64,000 bases of DNA. Source: Lunularia cruciata (lineage: Eukaryota > Streptophyta > Marchantiopsida > Lunulariales > Lunulariaceae). Position numbers and translations under genes: made by a program. A model generated the notes under the pieces. That model saw only the letters and a list, made by a program, of their open reading frames with translations, did no database searches and had not been told where the DNA came from. The first letter of the stretch is position 1, and each line of letters opens with the position of its first letter. The stretch covers positions 19,346,501 through 19,410,500 of the forward strand of contig OX419761.1 in the NCBI GenBank assembly GCA_948567375.1. The letters run 5' to 3'. Of this stretch, positions 11,006-22,408 are shown in pieces.

Positions 11006-11809
11006 GTGATAAAGAAGGACACGGGGAGCATTAGACTGATCACTATTGGAGAAATCTTTTTGCGTTTGGTCAGTTGTACCATTGTCCTTCAGCATCGTTC
11101 TCACTTTAGACAACACCTCATTCCACATCAATTTGGAGTAGCTACACTTGGAGGATGTGAGGTTATATCTCTAGGCATTAGAGCACTCCTAGATATCCAT
11201 CTAGAGTGGGACGTCCTACAAGTGGATGTTGAGAACGCTTTTAATAGCATCTCATGTGCATCTATCTTTAGAGAGCTTAGGGAGGCTGATGGATCCTTGG
11301 CGAGTATCATTCCTTTTGTGCAGTCTTTTTATGGATCTCTTGCTTCTCTTTACTACCAACATGGTGGTTCACAAGAGGGAGTCACCGTCTTGGAGTTAGT
11401 TGTTGGTACAAGTCAAGGAGATCCTTTGGGGAGACCCTTATTTGCAATGGCTCACTTTAGAGCTCTCCTATCTACAACTTTGACCATGCCAGGTTGTGTA
11501 TTTCCCTCCTTGGCAAATGATACACATATCGTAGGCCCTATAGATCAGATTAGGCATGTCTTTGATTACTTGACTACCGAGCTACATCTAGTAGGCTTGA
11601 GAATCAAGGTGTCAAAGTGTAGAGCATGGTCCCCTTTAGGTATCCCTCCCCACCTTGAGCTTCCAGAGGGGTGTATCATATCCACAAATGGACTTCGTGT
11701 TCTTGGAGTGCCAGAAGGATTGGAGGATTTTGTCACATGCTTCTTAGATGTTGCCCTTGCAGAGGATGTTCTCCATGTGGATGACCTTCCATTACTAAGA
11801 GATCAGTAG
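11006..11809 (+). pseudogene. Reverse transcriptase domain of the LINE
   Basis: Longest uninterrupted piece (267 residues). RT motif A is visible as LQVDVENAFNSIS, motif B as GTSQGDPLG, and motif C as LANDTHIVGP. In active LINE RTs motif C is (F/Y)ADD; here the first catalytic Asp has become Asn, so the enzyme would be inactive even without the stops. It is preceded in frame by a TGA at 11,000 (likely CGA) and upstream coding that includes QVATIVARGDIP, and followed by TAG and a thumb region broken by the solo LTR. Confidence 0.85.
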
Positions 11810-11924
11810 GTGGCATTTGGTGTACTCTCCTCTAGTATTGCTCGTCAACCATCCTACCTCATCCACATAGTTCCTCCCTCATCGTCCTTCCTTTCACGTC
11901 TAAGAGCATTTGATAGGAAGATTA

Positions 11925-12669
11925 TGTAATACCAAGAGCTAGCCATATGATCTAGATGTGAAATTTGGTTTGGTAACATCTAGAATGATGTTATACATGA
12001 TGGTCAAAATAGATTAGATAGAAGTATCACCATAAGAGTACTTCTACTAATAGAGCAGAAACCAAAATAGACTTGAGAACCTTAGAACCAATAGCTAGAC
12101 ATATGATTTAAAGGTGAGAATTGGTTTGGTAACATATGGAAGGATGTTACACATGATGGAATAAATAGATCAGAAAAAGGTATCACCAAAAAGGGACTTC
12201 TACTAATAGAATCTGAACCAAAATATACCTAAAATCTTTGAAGGCAATTATGGAGGCCTAAACGGATGAATTAGGCCTTGAAAATGTGCAAGGACCCCCC
12301 CCCCCCCCCCCCCAAAATGGAGGAGAGGATGACCTTCCCTCCCCACTGGTTTGTCTCATTGAGAGCTTTCCAATGGTACCTTACGTGATTTTGAGCCTCC
12401 TACATGAAGATTCCCTAAAAGATTCCCTCCGGTCAAAGCTTGTTTGACTAACCAGATAGGACCTAGACCGACATGTCACCCATCCAAAAGTTATCCAAGT
12501 GTGGAGCTTACTAACATGTCACCTATCTGTTTGCCTAATCGTATGGTGGAGCTTCCTTGGAAGAGATCCTCTTGGTCTATATAATAAAGAGAAGGTGCTC
12601 CTTTGGTGCACCAAATGTTGAGTGTGTAATTTGTGTTTCTCTCTCTTCTCTTGTCCTCGAAGTATTACA
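11925..12669 (+). mobile_element. Solo LTR (family 3) inserted in the LINE
   Basis: A 745-bp sequence with LTR ends TGTAATACC...TATTACA and an exact 5-bp target duplication GATTA (11,920-11,924 and 12,670-12,674). Removing the LTR and one duplication rejoins the LINE frame. It contains two imperfect copies of a unit of about 155 bp (starting at about 11,932 and 12,086), a C homopolymer at about 12,297-12,313, and a TATA-like tatataataaagag at about 12,579 near the 3' end that would suit a plus-strand promoter. No internal retroelement sequence remains, so it is the product of LTR-LTR recombination. The same family is at 35,513-36,230 and 61,949-62,300. Confidence 0.93.
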
Positions 12670-13179
12670 GATTATGGGAGTCTTTGGTGATATTATTGGA
12701 GCAGGGACTTTTGAGTTTGTGACAGGGGATTTGGCACGTAGACAGACGGCCCTACCAATCTCATGTGGTGGTTGGCTTGGTATCTATGGAGGAGATGACA
12801 CCTTTAGCATTTTTGGGTAGTTGTGCTCTCTTGGCACCCCTACTTTCCTCCCATTTTGTGGTTGCTGATAGGCCGGTTTTGGAGACTTAGAGGTGACTTG
12901 TGATAGAGGTGGAGGGAGGATCCTTTTCTCTCTAGGTGTTATTGTGGCATACGAGAGATAGTCTATCCCCACGAGCCTGAGAGGTTTTTCCACCTTTTGC
13001 TTCACTATTGTCAGATTGGACTAGAGGTTTACAGTCTTCCTTGATGGAGTGACAGTGTGAGCATATGCCACATTCTCTCTTAGTCGACTCGTTCATTCCT
13101 CAAGCTACTAGAGCACATCTTTGCTCTTGCTCTGGCAAGGGTGCAGGCTCTTGGATCCTAGCTTGACTGTGCATTAGGG

Positions 13180-13630
13180 CATTCCAACTTGCACCAACTA
13201 CATTCTCTACAGCGATGAGGTTTTGTCTAGGTTTGGTCCACCCATCTACATCTTCATTACTCACTTGTGAGTGTGGTTCAACTCTAGATGCAACAGCGGT
13301 CCACATGACACGGTGTCCTTTTGGAGGATAGAGGATAGCTACCCATGATGCCATTAGGGACATAGTGTTTGCTATGGCACGAGATAGTGGATACTTGGCT
13401 TGGGTGGAGTGTTCGTATGCATTGCAGACAACATGTATCAGGGTAGACTTATATTTGGTCCGAGATGATCAGGTGATAGTAGCGGATGTCGTGGTTACAG
13501 ACCCTATGCATGATACAGTTTTGGAGGGAGTGATTACCCATCCTCTTGGATGGACGGCGAGTGCAGCAGCATGTCGCAAGGTCTCCAAGTATAAGGCATG
13601 CAGCGAGGTCACCTCTTTGTTCTTCTAGCC
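13180..13630 (+). pseudogene. CCHC finger plus restriction-like endonuclease of the LINE
   Basis: In the frame open from about 13,060: Cys at 13,266 and 13,272, His at 13,302 and Cys at 13,314 form a C-X-C-X9-H-X3-C finger. About 40 residues later, RVDLYL and VIVADVVVTDP place two Asp residues (codons 13,446 and 13,485) 13 positions apart, matching the R-x-D...D/E core of the PD-(D/E)xK endonuclease in R2-type elements. A TAG at about 13,325 interrupts the finger-endonuclease linker. The downstream frame (LSLSYFVAYF) carries more stops before ending near 13,925. Confidence 0.7.
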
Positions 13631-14061
13631 TTGGAGTTATATGGAGTGATGGACACCGCATTTGACTTATTTGTCAGGGAGTGCACGAGAGCTTATCATG
13701 TTAGGCGTCAGGGGATACAACTCTCACTCTCATACTTTGTAGCATACTTTAGATAACGTGTGTCCATCGCTCTATAGAGATTAGTGGCTGGTGCAATCCA
13801 TAGAAGAGCAATCACATTAGGTGATGTTTCTTTGGATACTCCAGTTGTGCGTAGACCATACGACTTGCATAGCTCGGATATCTTAGGTGCGGTAGTGCAG
13901 ATTTCTCATATAGACTCTATAGCCTAATTGATCACAAAATTGAATTGCCTTTTTAGGGCCAATTCCAAATATTTGAGTTAAGGCTCCCTTGTCCGGCTTG
14001 ATGGGATCTTCCCCCCCTTCGTTTTTCCTTCACTGTCTGCTTTTTCTCATTTTAAATTGGT

Positions 14062-14183
14062 TTTCCCTTCTTGACTTCACTGACTGAACAGGTCAATGAC
14101 AAAGTTATTGAAACTTCTATGGTTTCCCTTCTTGACTTCACTGACTGTACAGGTCCATGACAAAGTTATTGAAACTTCTATGA
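14062..14183. repeat. 61-bp tandem duplication
   Basis: Two nearly identical 61-bp copies (starting tttcccttcttgacttcac at 14,062 and 14,123) with only a couple of substitutions between them, implying a recent event. Confidence 0.85.
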
Positions 14184-14499
14184 AACTGGAATAAGTAACT
14201 TTTTACTCTAGTGGGGCTTAGCCCCATTCTACTTTTTCCTCACCCTACACGGCTTGATTGCGTCATCCCATCCTTCTTTCTACAAGTGTTTTCTTCGCCC
14301 TTTTTGATTAAATAATTAATAAAGAATGAGGAGTTCACAAAATTAAATTAAATTCAGTAAAATCTTAAGAATTATTTTTTAACACACCCTGTCAATTTGG
14401 ACCAACCATAGAAGTCTGACCATTTAGTGACAGGCTAATTGCAAATTCGTATTGTTTACAATAGTAAGCTCAAATTGACAATAGAGGTGACAATAGAGG

Positions 14500-14527
14500 T
14501 GCTTAATATTGTAAACAATATTAAGCA
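14500..14527. repeat. 13-bp inverted repeat
   Basis: tgcttaatattgt and acaatattaagca are exact reverse complements around a 2-bp centre. No U-rich tail follows; likely a short palindrome without assigned function. Confidence 0.8.
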
Positions 14528-17500
14528 TACGTTTGGGAGTGGAATTGCACTGTCGATTGAGCAACTTAACCTTGAGCTTCGAATAAAGTGATGTATAGTT
14601 CGAGCCTGAGTTTCGTTGATTTGATATATAACTGGAATTTTGCTTTGTGCTCTGTTGCAACGTTAACTGTTCTTGTAAAAGTTGTCATTTTGACTGGAAT
14701 CAAAGCTTCTAGAATTGTAGATTCTATGCTCGCTAGACCTTATTCTGTGAGCATCATGGCGTTTCCAAGAGCTCATCGCTTGTTCCTGGTATGTCTTAAA
14801 TGAAGAATCAGAACAGATGTGTGCCTGCAGATAATCAATCATTTAATTTGACTTGGTCCCAAAGATTTGCATGCTGTACTTGAATGTGCATTGCATGTGT
14901 GTTGGGGTTAGTGCTGTTGACATTGAAATTATTTTGAGTTCTATAAGTCTACGACATTGATTTGAACACACATGCTCTTTCTTTTGATCAATGTTTGAGT
15001 TTTCTTTAATTATCTATCACAAACAAATTGTCTCCACAACTTTTGAAACAACAGAAAGTTACGTATATGTGACCATATATTCAAATATCTGATTTCAACA
15101 TCAAGGTTCTTGATGAAAAGATTAGACAATATCGGGTAATGCCTATTCATTGCTGATGAACCTACTTGAGTATGGAAGGTTGTGCAGACCGTTGGAAACG
15201 CTACTAAATGGACACGGTAATTTCTCTAAGTTTGAAATTTATATTCTTTAGGGAGTTTCACGGAGGACAAAGCCACCGCGTGTGGAAAGGGGAAGGATGG
15301 GAAGACCCCATCGAGCCGTACAAAGAAAAGACAAAGAGGGTAAAGTGGAGCTAAGCCATAAACAGAGGAACGATGGATTTCTGCGGAAAAATAGTGATAT
15401 CCATTAAATTTTTAAGGTACCTAAAAAACTCACATACAACATTACCTCTTCTCACAAGGGTATGCTTCTCATAAATTTTTTATAGGCTTCTAGTAAATTA
15501 ATGTATGGATATCTTAAGGAAACTTAAACCGGTAATTTGAAACCCTTTTTCATGCCTATCATACTGATGTGACGTGCGCTTATCTTATAGAGTCTTCTCT
15601 ATAGACGGAGGAATTTTTAGTTCGCATCGGAGGAATTACTAGAGTCCTTCCTCCATGATTGGGAATATTGTATCTAACACTTCCAAGGTTATCAGACCAA
15701 TACACATATGTGTCTGACATATTATATATATGATATCCATATTTTATGTTGTGCCGTAGGAAGAGAGATACATTGCCCTTGAGTTTACAATCTATAGGTT
15801 CCAAGGTTTAGATTCAACAATGGTTAAATCTGTTTGGACTCGCTTTGTGGAGGACGAATGCAAATATAATTTCATTCATGGGATGGGGGATGTACCTTGT
15901 TTGAGGCGATGTTCACAAACTCATTAATCCTTAGCATGAACCGACATGTAAACAGGAGTCGAAGTGATCATTATTACCGAGGGGAAGGAGTAACATTATG
16001 TAACATTTGCCTCCATTATTTTCGTCTAGTTAGCAATGGAGATTTTTAGCTTCTCTTTTATCAATTTGATGGTTTTCCTCAAGATACGACACAAGGTTCC
16101 ACGAAGAAAAGCCGATTCCATACATATTTCAGTTTTAGCTATAAGTAATGCACATGCCGCGAGATTTAATATGCATTCAGTTAAAAACCCCATAACCATC
16201 AAATGCTAGTGGTCATTTGAAAGGTGAGGCGTAGCCCTTTACGGCTAGCGGGGGTTTTCACTCGGCAAATTAAACCCTAACATTTTATGGGTACCCGTGC
16301 ATCTGTAAGTGAAACCCTTCACTCTGTTAATCAACAGTAAATCTAGCGCCTCTCGCATCTCCTTTCAGATTTCAGATCGAACAGCGGATGCTTAAGAGCT
16401 CGTTATGATTTTCCATTATATGTGATCATAAGAATGTGTTTCAAAATCCAAAATAGGTCTATCTGCTGCATTGATTACGAGCATACTAATTTCGTTGATA
16501 GAATTTCTTGGCGTAGAAATTTTCTAAATCTAGTTTATCTTTTGCTCCGTCCCAGGTGCCACTGCTGTTAGGCATGGAGTCATTTAAGGTAGTCTATTAC
16601 TAGCAGTTGTATCGTCATGATTTATGCTTACGAAAAGCAGGAGTAGTTCGAAATTCCACGCGCACTATGAGTTCTTTATGAGCAAGAATTCCCCAACCAT
16701 AAAGAGAACTCCTCATTGACTAGATAAAAGGTGATCATGACGATGCGTTCACTTTTTGTTCTTATTCTCCAAACTTGAGGCTACAATAAATATTCTGGAC
16801 ATAAGAGCTCCCTAGAACCCTTACTTTTTCTCGTGCTTATCCCACGTCGCACCTGCAATAGAGGTGCTATAAACACTGGAGAATTCACGACATCAAAAGC
16901 CTCGGGAATAATGACAATAAATGTTTTTCATTTCAAGAGCTCCAATTCCAAAGGTTTTATCTCCTTCTATTAGATTCAATTCAGAGAATCTTTACTCATA
17001 GAGCAAGAATAAATTATCCAGATTGTCTATCAGTCTAGGTTGATATAATAAATTTCCTTTCAAGAGCTCCGATTGAAATGGTTTTTCCCCATCTACTAGA
17101 TATTCTTCTAGAGAATCTTAATTTTTTTCCAACAATTAAAGTATTCAAACTGTATATCAATTTTAGTTGGTTATGTTTTTTTCTTCCCTTCTTCCCTGGA
17201 CCTTGAGCCTCATTTCTTCTAGTGCACCTTTTCCACTGACTCGGTTCTTCTCCATCCATCGGCCGCGTAAGTAGGCTCAAATTCTCCCGCATCGGTACAT
17301 GTAATTCTCGGCCGTACAGAACGATTCATGTATTGTTCAAACCGTAGAAACGAGCTTTTCACGTTAGAAAGAAACCATAAAAGAAACGCGCACTGAAGCA
17401 GTACGGTACACTACGGTTTAGTCGGCTTTAGACGCCAGTCAATATCAATCCTTAGCAGAAACAACGACGTTATGCGCGTCCTGCGCCGCAAGACATTACA

Positions 17501-19329
17501 TATCTGTCAAGCATTGACTGCTGTCGTCCTGATTACCTGACCGTGTAATTGAAGATCTCAAGAAGTTCCGTTCATCGGTATCTTTTGTCCGCTGAGCTGT
17601 TAGTACTGTGGGGATGTAGAATTATAGAATTGTGTCATTGATGTCCAGATGGGGTCCTCGAAGATTTCATCCAACGGTTGTTATTCAGTAAAAGTTTACA
17701 TCCAGGAAGAATGATATGCTGCAGGAAAGAACTAAGATACTTCAACAAAGTTTGGTTGACATGAAGTGATTTTATTTTGAAGAAGTGATAGAGAGGACGT
17801 AGTAAGACAATATCACCTTCGCTTAGTATTGACATCATCATAAAAGGTAAAAAAGACGTGATTCACGCAGAAGTGCTGCTCGGTTAAACTGTCAGAAGGA
17901 ATTTTAAAAGGGTTCAACATGCAGCAGACTTTTGCCCACAACTAGATTTGTAAAGAAATTTAAGAGAGTATTTTAATCACATATTCCTTCGAAATCACTG
18001 CCATTGTTGCCAGCCGACGTGGATTAGGAGAAAAAACAAGGAAAGCAGTTCAAAATTACACAGGAGATTTGACCGTACGATCATAGTTGAACGTGAATCC
18101 GACGGCTGCTCATGAAGTGTGGACAGTGATAGGAAGAAGTTCCCCAGTGGTCGAAAATCTACACAATCTGCAGCAACTTCAGTGTGACAGGGGACCGACT
18201 GAACCTAAGGGACCGTTAAGGTACGGGACCAGCACGAAGTCACAATGAGGGGTAGTGATTATGACCTCCTACGCTACAGTTCTTATCCAAAGCACTCGCA
18301 CGGTAGAGAAAACATCCGTTGTCGTCCATGAAAATGCTGCACTGCGGCTAAACTTTCCTCTTCTTTAGCGTATCCAGTTTTATTGGGCCCTGGGCGTTTT
18401 GGGGGACATGTGTCGGCTAGGACGCTGCGTTCGTTGGCCGTTTGCCCGGTAAACGGTAAGAACGGGTGGAAAACCGATTAAGACCGGTTTAGCGTCTGCG
18501 TTACCGGAATGCTGGTTTGAGTTTGTCGGTCTTCTCCCTGGTGACCGCCTCCTTCTTCCATGTCGTTCCCGGGATGACTTGTCCTGCGGCCGGGAATCTT
18601 CGAAATCCACCGGAACGAAATCGGCGTTGGCCAGTTAAGGGACCCTAGAAAGGCAGTTCTGGAAACAGGGTGGAAAGACAGCTGTCGTCGATAGATTTGC
18701 GATGAAGCGGTCTGTGCAGTCGTCACTATATGAAGAAGAAGTGACATTCATTGACCGACGACGGATAGTCACAAGACGAAGGGACGACGGAGCAGCAGAG
18801 GGAGGAACAACAAAACGGAAGCACAACTGCTGCCACATTGTTGATTCGCTCCCCTTCCGTGCGTTGAAATTTGTCTATACTGCTCTTTCTTCTTTCCTCG
18901 TCGCTTTCTTTGATTCGACTCTCGAGTAGTTCAAGATTGAGAGTGGAAGTAATTGGTCGGGCCACCCCCAAAAACTGCACGTAAGAATCGTTCGAAGATA
19001 TCCTTTTCTACTGCTCTTCTGGTCTTGCATTGAAGCGCAGACATCTTTCCACCCCCTTTCGGTACACTCCATTCGAAATGTGTATCTTTGTTTTAACCGC
19101 CGCCACCGTGTGTGAGAGGGGTTTTGTATGTACCTGACTTTCGTGCTGGTTTCGATCGTAGTGTGTCTGAAAGTGGATAGTCGTTTTAATACTGAGCCGC
19201 GTTATTTTTGATATTGCAGTGTTTTGCGAGATTGGGAAGAGAGTATTGAGGCCAAGGCACTGGAGCTGTAGTAGCTAAAACATTCGTATGAGATTGGAGC
19301 TGTAGTAGTTGGCGATTGTTGATAACAGG
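14528..19329. other. Gene-poor 4.8-kb spacer including upstream region of the LysM gene
   Basis: No supported protein-coding exon found on either strand; the short ORFs at 15.6, 17.0, 17.6 and 18.4-18.9 kb lack recognisable domains and have no splice-supported partners. Composition becomes more GC-rich from about 17.3 kb toward the LysM gene. The last few hundred bases presumably contain its promoter and 5' UTR (pyrimidine-rich at about 18,880-18,910), but no TATA box or start site can be assigned with confidence. Confidence 0.4.
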
Positions 19330-21772
19330 ATGGGGAGAGGGATGGTGGTCACTGTCTGTGGACTGCTTTTTGTCCTTGCGAGCTTGGGCACTGCAAATGC
19401 TGCCCCCGTACCAGAAAGACCTTACTACATAGAAGATTGCCGCACATGGGGTCCTCCCTGTGAATCCCAAATCAGCTACTTTGCCAAAGGCGAGACTCTT
19501 GGTGCCATTGCTGACCTGTTCGTTGTTGATATCTTGGACATCCTTGGAGCTAACAACTTGGATATAATGAAAGCTAACGCCCTCAAAGACACGAGAGTCC
19601 CCAATGGTACACTCGTCCAGGTTCCCATGTCGTGCCTGTGCGACTACCCCATCCGCCGAACCAACACAACTGTGTACACGGTGAAAGCAGGCGATACTTT
19701 GAGCAAAATCGCGGACGAAATTTTCAACCAGCTCACCAAATACTCTGAGATCGGCGTGGTGAACAAGATTGCCAATGTTGACCAAATCAAAGTTGGCGAA
19801 GAGTTCGTCATACCCTTCACATGTTCGTGCCCGAGAAATGTCAACTCCAGCTCTATCGGACTCACCTACCAGGTTCAACCGCTAGAAGATTTGACAGCTA
19901 TTGCCGCGAAGTTTGGGAGCTCTGCAAATCTCGCTGCTCTCAACAACATCACCAACACCTCTGCTCTGCAAGCAAAGCAGCTCATAAGAGTGCCTGTTCC
20001 AGGTTCGTGCTCCTCACCTCGTACCAATGTTGTTCTCTCATGAGAGGTGTACTCTCGTTGAAGAAACTTAGCGCCAGAGTGTTGTGGTCTGATGCTTCTT
20101 CTGCTCTACTTGGCGTCAACCTTCAAGCTCGTAGGAGCAAACAAGTTCCTTCAGGGTCGTCGTCTTTGCAGTTGCTGTCCTCGAAGGTGTAGTGATACTG
20201 ATTCCGATGCAGGACTAATTTCATTCGAGGTGACCTACGTTAGCGGATTGAAGCTAGCTACTTCATTCATCCCGATCCGTCAATAGAGCGCAGTTCGTTC
20301 GGATTTCAGAAACATCTCGTATATTGGCTTGGCGCTCATTTTCCACTGGAGAGAGTTTGTAACTGATGCTCGGTCAGTCTCATTCTGCGGTAGATTCTTT
20401 GGTGTTTTATTTGAAATAGTTTGTCTAATTTAACTTCCGTAAGTGTCTTTCCCATTGCAGCCTGCTTGTCCAACTTCTCTGGCGGCGCTCAAGACATTGG
20501 TCTTATTGTGGCTAGTGGAGCTTACAAACTGACTCCCGAAGACCTCGACTGCGTCCAGTGTAAATGCTACGGCAGTCCTACGTAAGTTTCTGCGACCTTC
20601 TGGTGGACATTTTCCTACCAGTTGATAGTTTTCGACAGGGGACTCAAAGCCACTCTGAGGTGCAGGCTATCACCATTTTGCCTGTCTTGGTTCCTGAACG
20701 GCTTTACCTCCCCGTAGTTCTATAGTGCTGTAGTGAATTCGGAGCAGTAAATGGTTGCCAGCGCTCAGAACCAACCTGCATTGGAGATTGTTCAGTTCCA
20801 AATTAGTTCGCAGCAGTTCGCCTACTAAGTGTTTCAAAGTACACGGAAATTGATTCTCTCTGGTTCCACAGGTACAGGATGCTAAAGTGAGATGACATTG
20901 TAAACGCGTCTGCTGACTCAAGTATTTCTCATTGCAGACCTTCAATGCACTGTGTTCCGAACCCTGCGCGGAACTTGTCCAAATGCCCCAGTCTAGACTG
21001 TAGCACCAACCTTGTTATTGGCAATTTTACCGCTACGCGCACTGGTGACGGCAAGTGTCAGGTGAATTCGTGTGAGTACAAAGGCTACATGTATCTGGGA
21101 AGAGTCGACAAACCGTAAGTGGCCCTGTCCACCACTTCCAACCAAATTTTGGTTCTGCAGTCTATCCTTCAAAATCTGACATCTCTTGACTTTTACCTTC
21201 AATAGAGCTTGAATGCTGTACAGGGATTCGTATCTACGTAAGTGTGATGGTAGAAGGTGAAGCAATTTCCTCTTGTTTCATTCTATGGAACTTAACGTCG
21301 AGCTCCATCGTTTTTCTATCTTAATTCGTTTCCGTTTTCCTGTCCGTCAGAATAACTCAACAAGTGCTTCCTACATGTCCAGGTAACACATCATTATACC
21401 TCTGTTTCACGGTCATCATATGTGAACTTACTTCCGTCTGTTCTTTCTTAACATTAGTAATGTCCTGAATGTCGAGCGATGTGATGTCAACTTGAACAGG
21501 GTATCTTGATTACGACTGTAGAACGTATAGAATACGGGGGAGCCTAATGATTTATGGCCCTGTCTATTGCAGAGTACACAGCTGCACCTAATTACAATGA
21601 AATTGGAACCATCCCTGGATCGCCTTTGACACCAGCAACTCCGGGTGCTCCCCCGGGCTCACCAGGAGGTCCTGGAGGTCCCCCTGCTAATAACAGCTCT
21701 ACCTCATTGAGTTCAAAGGGTCTTGTTACCGCCATGACCGCTCTTGTCTCCGTGATCCTTTTCTCCAGGTGA
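19330..21772 (+). CDS. LysM-domain GPI-anchored protein (LYM/CEBiP-like), 5 exons
   Basis: Cell-surface glycan receptor of the LYM/CEBiP family, which binds chitin or peptidoglycan fragments and signals through LysM receptor kinases. Exons by splice sites: 19330-20002, 20461-20581, 20938-21114, 21351-21382, 21573-21772 (about 400 aa; Arabidopsis LYM proteins are 350-423). The ATG at 19,330 is chosen because it starts a signal peptide (about residues 1-24, VTVCGLLFVLASLGTANA). Then three LysM domains at roughly 50-99, 115-163 and 177-222, separated by Cys-X-Cys motifs (CLC, CSC) that are a hallmark of plant LysM ectodomains; a Cys-rich region (exons 2-3); a Pro/Gly-rich spacer; and a hydrophobic tail (TAMTALVSVILF) suiting GPI attachment. 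Several N-glycosylation sites. All four introns are GT-AG with consistent phases. The stop at 21,770 overlaps a possible fifth donor (CCAG|gtgatg), so a longer tail is possible. Whether the ligand is chitin or peptidoglycan cannot be told. Confidence 0.93.
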
Positions 21773-22408
21773 TGAGACCTATACTTGTTGAATTGGGTTA
21801 TTTGGAGGACAGACAGGTATCACCACATGGTGTCCCTTGCTATTTATGTTGATTTTTACTGCTGATGCAGGATACAAGCAGCTAACTTGTAGTCACGTCC
21901 CATTTCAAATTGGGCTTGCGTTGGTCTGGCCTCTGGTCTGGTAAATTCGAAGATTGTCTAGATTTTAGAGAGGGGTCGGATTTCATAGTAAGATCGAACC
22001 TCTACTAGAGTTGCAAGAGGTGTGTATTATTGGATCAAGGTTATTTTCTTGCTCTAGTATAGACAGCTGACTGGTAGTACTACATTTCAAATTCCATGCC
22101 ATAGACACCGGTCTCGTCAATCGAGAGCAATGTCCTGCTGGTCTAGTCTGCATATGACAAATCCAAGTGGCATATCCGAGTTTTGGGGCCGGTTTTTTGT
22201 ACAAATGATTTCTTCTGTGCTCAGTAAATACCACAATTTACGTCGAAAAATCAAGCCAAAGCTCAAATTCGTCCCATTCGAGTTTTAGAGTGTTTCCTGA
22301 ACTTTTCCCTTTCCTTTTTCCAGTTTCAATATATTTCTGTCGGCCATTTGCCACTCCTCTCCTCTGTCGGGTCGACTAGCAAATTATCACAACGTGTGTG
22401 TTTCCATG
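21773..22408. other. LysM gene 3' region with possible alternative last exon
   Basis: Likely 3' UTR and spacer. If the donor at 21,770 is used, an acceptor gctgatgcag near 21,871 would add a short exon (IQAANL then stop at about 21,893). I see no other coding potential. Confidence 0.4.

Larger units (their letters stand above)
10007..13925 (+). mobile_element. Degenerate single-ORF non-LTR retrotransposon with RT and restriction-like endonuclease
   Basis: A single plus-strand reading frame, interrupted by about ten TAG/TGA codons, a solo LTR (11,925-12,669, whose insertion plus 5-bp duplication preserves frame) and one frameshift between about 12,960 and 13,080, would encode about 1,050 residues. 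Order: an N-terminal C2H2 zinc finger (CLVC, then HVRRMH) at about 10,066-10,120; a linker with DELAWVLFLLLPRWYLRY; a segment GEFSRATRALHP; reverse transcriptase; thumb (DLARRQTALPI); a C-terminal CCHC; then a PD-(D/E)xK-like restriction endonuclease. This layout matches the R2/NeSL/CRE-type LINEs that nick DNA with a restriction-like endonuclease instead of an AP endonuclease. The stops and a mutated RT motif show it is dead. The 5' and 3' termini and target duplication were not located. Confidence 0.75.

Noticed and set aside
14588-14803. 71-residue hydrophobic ORF as a small membrane protein
   Set aside because: No supporting homology, splice partner or conserved motif; composition expected by chance in AT-rich DNA.
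18380-19072. Cluster of overlapping ORFs of 65-89 residues upstream of the LysM gene
   Set aside because: Mutually overlapping on both strands, no domains, no splice-consistent partners; probably promoter or 5' UTR sequence of moderate GC content.
19186-19878. 230-residue minus-strand ORF antisense to the LysM gene
   Set aside because: It is the shadow of exon 1 of the plus-strand LysM gene, which has a signal peptide, LysM domains and splice-supported continuation.
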